DNA of 64,000 nucleotides from Seison nebaliae (taxonomy: Eukaryota > Rotifera > Pararotatoria > Seisonacea > Seisonidae), in contig JALJEE010000341.1 in assembly GCA_023231475.1 (NCBI GenBank), positions 1 through 64,000 of the forward strand. Reading direction: 5' to 3'. The position numbers were made by a program, and so were the translations under genes. The notes beneath the pieces were generated by a model. The model ran no database searches. It had not been told where the DNA came from and saw only the letters and a program-made list of their open reading frames with translations. Positions 58,433 to 64,000 of this stretch are shown in pieces; the stretch's first letter is position 1; each line of letters begins with the position of its first letter.

Positions 58433-60037
58433 ATGTCTCATTTGAGTCAATTGGATCCGTCGGCGATTCAAAGTGTTCGCTATCCGACTTCTTACGATAC
58501 CACTTCTCAATACGCTACCATCACTCACGATGACAATTATGATATGGATGAGAAGGACTCGATTCAATTACCAAAGAAAAAACGACGTCCAATGGACGAC
58601 GAGCCGATGGATGAAATGGACGACGAAATGGAAGATCTAGAAGAATTCGCATCTCACGGAATATTGAAATCGACCGTTGTTGGTGATGGTGAAGATGAGG
58701 AAGACGAAGATTTTCCAGGAGAAGAATTATTAAAACATTACGAACGGAAACATCGTGACGATTATGATAATGAAGAGGATGATGAACCGAATCATCATGT
58801 TATTCATGCTTTCGATATTTATGGTAATCCAATACCATCATTTGAACATCCAAATATGGGTTATGAGATGGATGTGAAACCGTTTAAGAAATCGCGTCAT
58901 CGATCACATCGGAAACATCATCGTCATCGAGATCGAGAATTGCAATCGATCGATCGATTTATGAGAGACGAAATTTGTCAATTATATGAAATTGATAACG
59001 AACAAACAATTCCAACAGATACCAATTTATTTACTTATAAAGATGATAGACAATTATTTAATGATCTTTTATTAGTGAATGGAGGTCAAATGGAGAATCA
59101 AATCATTGATTGTGCCACCAAACATTATAATATTGTATTACCATATCGGATATTGGAGAAGGAAATACCTCCAAGAAAGAATGTACTTCCATCATTAATC
59201 GAATCAGCTAAACGGAATATTGCTATCGTTCCAGTGTGTTCATTCGATCAATTATGTGGTTAATAAATTGAATTATAAAATAATTATAAATTATTATAAT
59301 TTAATTTTAATTTTTCTTTTAGATGATCTTGAAAATTATGTTCAAACAAATCGATTCCAGAATGAGGAACAACTTCAACAACAACAGGAAGAAGAAGATG
59401 AAGTAGATGATGATGATGATGATGATGATGTGGTGAATGAGGAGATTGAATCGATTCATGAAACTCATCCATATCATCCATCACGACGTGTCATGGAAAA
59501 TAATGAGAATATTCCACAACATCATATTCATCATTCTATTCCACTTCAACCACCACCACATTCATATCATTACAGTAATTATCCTGGAGCGAGAATACCA
59601 CTCCAACATCATCATCAAATTATTAATCGTTCACATTTTGAGGATGAGAATCAGGATGATGATAATGAAAACGAGAGAAATCATCCGATGATGGAGCATC
59701 ATAGAAAGCAGGAACTTATTCCAAATCATCCTCATGAATCCAATTTCCATCCAAATCGATATTCTCGACAATTCGACGGTCAAGAAATGAATGTACAATA
59801 TAGTTAAAATTTGAAATTTTTTAATAATTCAATTCATTATCAGGACCAAGAGAACATGTTCGTTTTCAACATCCACCACCACCTAACAATTATGTTCCTC
59901 GACATTCCTTCGTCAATGACGAAGATGATGATGAAGACAACGATCCAATTGGCAATGAGAAACATAAGAAATTGTATATGGATATGAATCAATCGAACAG
60001 AATTCACGATAACGACGAAAGAATTATTATGAGATGA
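58433..60037 (+). CDS. acidic, histidine-rich orphan protein
   Basis: Three exons (58433-59258, 59323-59802, 59844-60037) with 64- and 41-bp introns give an exact 499-residue frame ending in TGA. I do not recognise it. The first 130 residues are very acidic, with Met/Asp/Glu runs and a KKKRRP basic patch that could be a nuclear signal. A basic His/Arg run follows near residue 160. A conserved-looking globular part spans about 180-290 (LQSIDRFMRDEICQLYEID, IDCATKHYNIVLPYRIL, SAKRNIAIVPVCSFDQL). The last 200 residues are low complexity with poly-Asp, His and Pro. A nuclear regulatory protein is a reasonable guess, no more. Confidence 0.75.
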
Positions 60038-60284
60038 AAGAAAAAAAGAGAGAGAGAGAGAGATGAGAATCATCAAATAATTTAATTTTCGAGAAATATT
60101 TAATCGAATTATTTCGTTTTGTCCTCTTTATTTCCCTTCTCATCACACCTCCCCACACCGCTATATATTTTGAGAAAGTTTATGAAAAAAAAGAAATTTC
60201 AATTTTTGGAATTCCAATGAAAAAAACATTTCATTTTCAACAAATTGTTGTTGGTGTTGTTTGTTGGAAAAAGAATTTTAATAT
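60038..60284. other. convergent 3' spacer with (GA)n run
   Basis: This tail-to-tail spacer between the orphan (+) and EDRF1 (-) starts with an A-rich then (GA)n run (60044-60062). Nothing else is recognised. Confidence 0.5.
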
Positions 60285-63200
60285 TTAAGAGAAAATTTTT
60301 AAGGTAGAAATTATTTGGGTGATAGATTGTAATTTATTTAGAAGATCTTTCGATATTTCTTTCCCATCATCCTCCTTCATCTTTTTCTTATGATCATCAT
60401 GAATTAATCGTAATGAGTCTCCATATACTTTCTTCAATAGTTCAAGATCATTCAATAGTTTTTCATTCTTCATCTTCTTCATTGTAATTAAAAGTATTTG
60501 TTTGATGCCTCTCTGAAGACATTTTATATAAAGAATTATCTTCTCTTTAACATTCGCACTTAATCCATTATGCCTATACAACGTATTGATGGCAATACGT
60601 CCATTTAATAAAATGACTAAATAAGAAATTGTGGAGACCAAATCTTTTCCATTCGTCTCAATCAATGGGAGTACCTCGAGTATCAATACGAGATATTCCA
60701 TCGGAATGTCTAAGCATAATTCGAATTTTTTTTCTACGATTAAATCTGACTGTTTAGCTATTAACATTGGACGTCCAAGAAAGACGGACATGGATTTCAT
60801 ATAATATTTTATAGCAATACGTTTCAATTGTTTATGATTGATCGAAGAATTTTCCATGTTATCTCGATATTCTTTGTGATTGAGAGAGGCGAGTCGATGA
60901 TAAACCGATTGCTCTCGATGAAGAAGACAATCGTTGGGATAGATATGATCAGAAATGAAAGACAGACAATTTTTCGAATCTAAATAATTTATTGTGATCG
61001 TTTGGATGAGATCTTTAATGGACATTTTGGCTAATTGAGGATTGTCTTGAAGGAGAACTCCGATATTAAAATGAGCTGTCGATTTCGCCCAAAACAATTG
61101 AGACTTCAACACATCTAAATTAATATTTGTTTCATTTTTTGATAAGGAAATTTTATTTAAACATTTCTCCGCTAATTTCAAATGGTTTATTTCTTCGAAT
61201 AAATAACTCTTCCGTCCATGGAATGATTCCAATTCATTTTCTTTGTTCTTCGAATACACAAAACAATAGAGACGACAAATCTTCGCCCAATTCTTATGGA
61301 TGAACATTTGATTATTTGTATCGTCGATACTTTCAAATGCCAATAAAGAATCATTGAAATAATCGGAAACTTCTTTAAAATGACGAATGAATTTCTGCAT
61401 TTCATTCGATGTCATCTCACCATCAATCTCATTCAATTCATCTGAACATTCATTCATTATCATACTCCCAATCTCGTTATTGATGTGACCACACCGTTTC
61501 ACACATACGGCCACTTGTTTCACCAAATGATGGTGATGGTTATTGTGGAAGTAATTTGAAATTTTACTCATCGAAAGAAATAATTCATAATTCGAATAAG
61601 ATTTTTGATAAAGTGATTTCTTCGATAAATTATTTATTGATAAATCATTATTAAGACAATCGATATCAAAAATAGTTTTGATCATTTTCAATAATTTCGT
61701 CGCTTTCGATTTGATTTCATTCTTATTCTCTTTCAATATTGATTTGTCATCGATCGATATCAGAATATTATCACCAGTAATCAAATGAATTAATGATGAA
61801 TATAATAAACATTTATCTCGTTTGTCGTTATGTTTCGGAGTTGATTTTGAAGAGGAATTAGTAAAGGTCGTTGGAATAACAGATAACTGTTTCTTATTAT
61901 TTGGTATGCGTCGATCGGTTGATGATATTGAGAATTTATTATCGAATAAATTCTTTTGTTTTATCTCATCCATATTGATCTTATTCATTTTCCCATAATA
62001 ATCGATCAATTTCTTTGAGGAATAAGAACAATCTAATGATAATTGATAAAAACCGTTTTTCATCAACATAAACGTCAAATTAATGAATGTGGCAATACAT
62101 TGTTGGAAGATGAGTGAAATATGATGTGAAATTGTCAATCGTTCATCATCTGTCATTTCGAAAATAATTTCGTAAATTTCTTGTAAATGTGTAAGAGATT
62201 GAAGGATTCTTTGATAAATTGAACAATTAGTAATTGGTGGAATATCATCGATATTTTTCGATTGTACAGGAATGTTCTTTTTCGATTTGATCAATTCTTT
62301 CAAATCACTCAATTGAAGAATGAGAGAATCATCTGAATTCTCTGAGATTGTTCTCTTATTCTCAATGTCATTTACATTCTCCTCTTTCAAACAAAAGTCG
62401 ATTGAATTAGAGAAGAATGATGAGAAATCGTCAGAATTCACATATAATTGTGACAATATTAAATGGGAATAAATGAATAATTCCGATTTCTTCTCCACCA
62501 TATCCAGACATCTATGTAACAAATAATTGATCGTACCACTATTCTCATCACGATTTTCTTCATTAATATTGAAAATGTTAAATGCAATTGCAAAATACAA
62601 ATTCGTCACTGATTGTTTGTAAATATCTAACGGTAAATTTCCATCATATGGTATTGAATCAGATGAAGCTTCTTTTTTTGTCTTAGATTGATAATTCAGT
62701 AGAGAATTGATATAACTTTTCAATGAAGTTAAATCATATAATTTAACGATTTCATCACCATCCGCTTTATACAGCCAATAAGTATGACCATCTTTGGTTG
62801 CATGTCCTTTCAAGAACGACAGAATGTTTTGTGCTACATCTAAAATGACAGATGGTGAAAAGTTTGATAATGTCGGTATATCTTCCGTATTTAATCGTTC
62901 ATATTTCTGTACAATTCCATCACAATGCCAACACATGACAAGTTGTGGCACATGACAAATCAAATTATCTAGCCACATATCCAAACCGGTGAGAATTCCG
63001 ATCGGTTTTTTACTGTCACATAATCTCAACGATACCGTCGGATGTTCTGTGTCACCGAAAATTGGGAGATCCGTTCCAATCAGGAATCTCATATCATTAA
63101 AATTCCAGAAGATTTTATGTGTAACATTTGTGCCCAAATCATCAGTTGTTGATTGATCAATTGATGTCGGAACATTATCCAAAGAAATTGATGAAAATAA

Positions 63201-63746
63201 AAATTTTGAAAATAAATCTTTTTCTTTAATCTTCTGTTGATTGAGTAACGTATTCTTCAATCGTCGTGCCATTAATTGTTTCTCATCTATATTCTCTTTA
63301 TTCTCGAAGAATTTCGACCATTCTTGCAAAATTGATAAAAGATAAAAAAATTTCTGATCTTTCTTTTGTAATCGATAAATATTGAATTGATCAATCAATA
63401 ATGTCTTTCCGAAACGATGAATCACCAAACTCGTCTCTCCTTTCTTATCCAATGGCATCTTTACCAACTTCTTGATTGTATTCAAATGAGAAATCACATC
63501 AATCTTATTGATCGACCACGGTTCTTGCGAAGCGATTTGGAAACTTTGATCGAATTCATTATGTTGTTGAAGTGAACGATTAATATTAATTTCTGATTGT
63601 GTCCGATTTCTCAACCAATTCTCTGGAGCGATTTCCAAATTCGTATTTATATCAAGTTGCTCAAATGAGAGATTTCTTCTTAAACCTAATCGTTTAATTC
63701 CGTTATTGATCGATTCTTCCCATCTCGATTTATTATATTTCTTCAT
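60285..63746 (-). CDS. EDRF1: erythroid differentiation-related factor 1 homologue
   Basis: Single exon of 1153 residues from ATG 63746 (human about 1238). The N-terminal conserved half is clear. LEIAPENWLRNRTQSEIN is followed by VISHLNTIKKLVKMPLDK and ETSLVIHRFGKTLLIDQF. Then come IFWNFNDMRFLIGTDLPIFG, PTVSLRLCDSKKPIGILTG, WLDNLICHVPQLVMCWHCDG, IVQKYERLNTEDIPTL and ILSFLKGHATKDGHTYWLYK, all in EDRF1 order. The C-terminal half is helical with TPR-like spacing (LAEKCLNKISLS, IAIKYYMKSMSVFLGRP). Known roles are in erythroid globin expression in mammals; in an invertebrate the function is undefined. Ser/Asn-rich linkers interrupt the middle. Confidence 0.9.
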   Translation of the reverse strand: MKKYNKSRWEESINNGIKRLGLRRNLSFEQLDINTNLEIAPENWLRNRTQSEININRSLQQHNEFDQSFQIASQEPWSINKIDVISHLNTIKKLVKMPLDKKGETSLVIHRFGKTLLIDQFNIYRLQKKDQKFFYLLSILQEWSKFFENKENIDEKQLMARRLKNTLLNQQKIKEKDLFSKFLFSSISLDNVPTSIDQSTTDDLGTNVTHKIFWNFNDMRFLIGTDLPIFGDTEHPTVSLRLCDSKKPIGILTGLDMWLDNLICHVPQLVMCWHCDGIVQKYERLNTEDIPTLSNFSPSVILDVAQNILSFLKGHATKDGHTYWLYKADGDEIVKLYDLTSLKSYINSLLNYQSKTKKEASSDSIPYDGNLPLDIYKQSVTNLYFAIAFNIFNINEENRDENSGTINYLLHRCLDMVEKKSELFIYSHLILSQLYVNSDDFSSFFSNSIDFCLKEENVNDIENKRTISENSDDSLILQLSDLKELIKSKKNIPVQSKNIDDIPPITNCSIYQRILQSLTHLQEIYEIIFEMTDDERLTISHHISLIFQQCIATFINLTFMLMKNGFYQLSLDCSYSSKKLIDYYGKMNKINMDEIKQKNLFDNKFSISSTDRRIPNNKKQLSVIPTTFTNSSSKSTPKHNDKRDKCLLYSSLIHLITGDNILISIDDKSILKENKNEIKSKATKLLKMIKTIFDIDCLNNDLSINNLSKKSLYQKSYSNYELFLSMSKISNYFHNNHHHHLVKQVAVCVKRCGHINNEIGSMIMNECSDELNEIDGEMTSNEMQKFIRHFKEVSDYFNDSLLAFESIDDTNNQMFIHKNWAKICRLYCFVYSKNKENELESFHGRKSYLFEEINHLKLAEKCLNKISLSKNETNINLDVLKSQLFWAKSTAHFNIGVLLQDNPQLAKMSIKDLIQTITINYLDSKNCLSFISDHIYPNDCLLHREQSVYHRLASLNHKEYRDNMENSSINHKQLKRIAIKYYMKSMSVFLGRPMLIAKQSDLIVEKKFELCLDIPMEYLVLILEVLPLIETNGKDLVSTISYLVILLNGRIAINTLYRHNGLSANVKEKIILYIKCLQRGIKQILLITMKKMKNEKLLNDLELLKKVYGDSLRLIHDDHKKKMKEDDGKEISKDLLNKLQSITQIISTLKIFS

Positions 63747-64000
63747 CGATATCGATCTTCTTCGTCGTTTAAACTATTTGAAAACAAATAAAATTTCTGG
63801 TGAAAAAAACTTGAAAAATATTTTCCTTTAGAAAAGAAACTTTAAAAAATAATTGTTGAAAGAAAAATAGAAAAATATTTGTGCTGAAAGAAAAATGGGA
63901 AACAATGGGGAAAATTTTTGGTGAACGAAAAATGGAAAGAAAATTTTTAACAACAAAAAAAGGGTAAAAAATTTGAATGAATAAAAAATGCGAAAAAGTT
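63747..64000. other. upstream flank of EDRF1
   Basis: A-rich sequence with repeated AAATTTTT and GAAAAA motifs up to the window edge. No exon is supported. Confidence 0.4.

Overview
This is a eukaryotic nuclear window, AT-rich, with GT-AG introns mostly of 43-60 bp mixed with very long single-exon genes. Two genes encode parts of motile axonemes (a divergent tektin and CYB5D1), and one encodes a two-selenocysteine redox protein of a type known mainly from aquatic organisms. Together these suggest a small-genome aquatic bilaterian with motile cilia, such as a miniature annelid, rotifer or gastrotrich. They argue against a mite or a C. elegans-like nematode. The species cannot be named from the sequence.

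Layout. 0.8-1.8 kb: a decayed LINE reverse-transcriptase fragment with an (AAAT)n-type tail, then an intron-containing tRNA-Tyr (-). 2.0-3.0 kb: an MSP/VAP-domain protein (+). 3.9-4.6 kb: a thioredoxin-fold Prx-like2 protein whose reading frame is broken only by two TGA codons exactly at the CxxC site, giving UxxU (selenoprotein L type, +). 5.4-6.9 kb: the tektin-like gene (+). 7.2-8.2 kb: 1-acylglycerol-3-phosphate acyltransferase (-). 8.2-11.3 kb: non-coding. 11.3-18.9 kb: BRSK/SAD kinase in 12 exons with an approximately 800-residue low-complexity N-terminal extension (+). 19.9-23.4 kb: CECR2-like chromatin remodelling subunit (-). 24.3-25.9 kb: an intronless 535-residue orphan (-). 26.5-30.0 kb: a leucine-rich-repeat protein (-). 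30.6-34.1 kb: symplekin (+). 34.4-35.1 kb: CYB5D1 (+). 35.3-39.0 kb: an intronless Ig-domain receptor (-). 39.0-53.3 kb: a 14-kb stretch without recognisable genes. 53.3-55.1 kb: a divergent cytochrome P450 (-), head to head with an AFG1-like ATPase (+, 55.2-56.7 kb). 56.8-57.05 kb: a 97-residue membrane protein (-). 57.4-57.9 kb: SCOC (+). 58.4-60.0 kb: an acidic/His-rich orphan (+). 60.3-63.7 kb: EDRF1 (-).

Most genes are unrelated housekeeping functions packed tightly, often as head-to-head or tail-to-tail pairs sharing promoters or 3' ends. TGA serves as an ordinary stop elsewhere (tektin, AFG1L, the 58.4-kb gene), so the two TGAs in the Prx-like gene point to selenocysteine rather than to a changed genetic code. 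I see no CRISPR, operon or plasmid-like structure.
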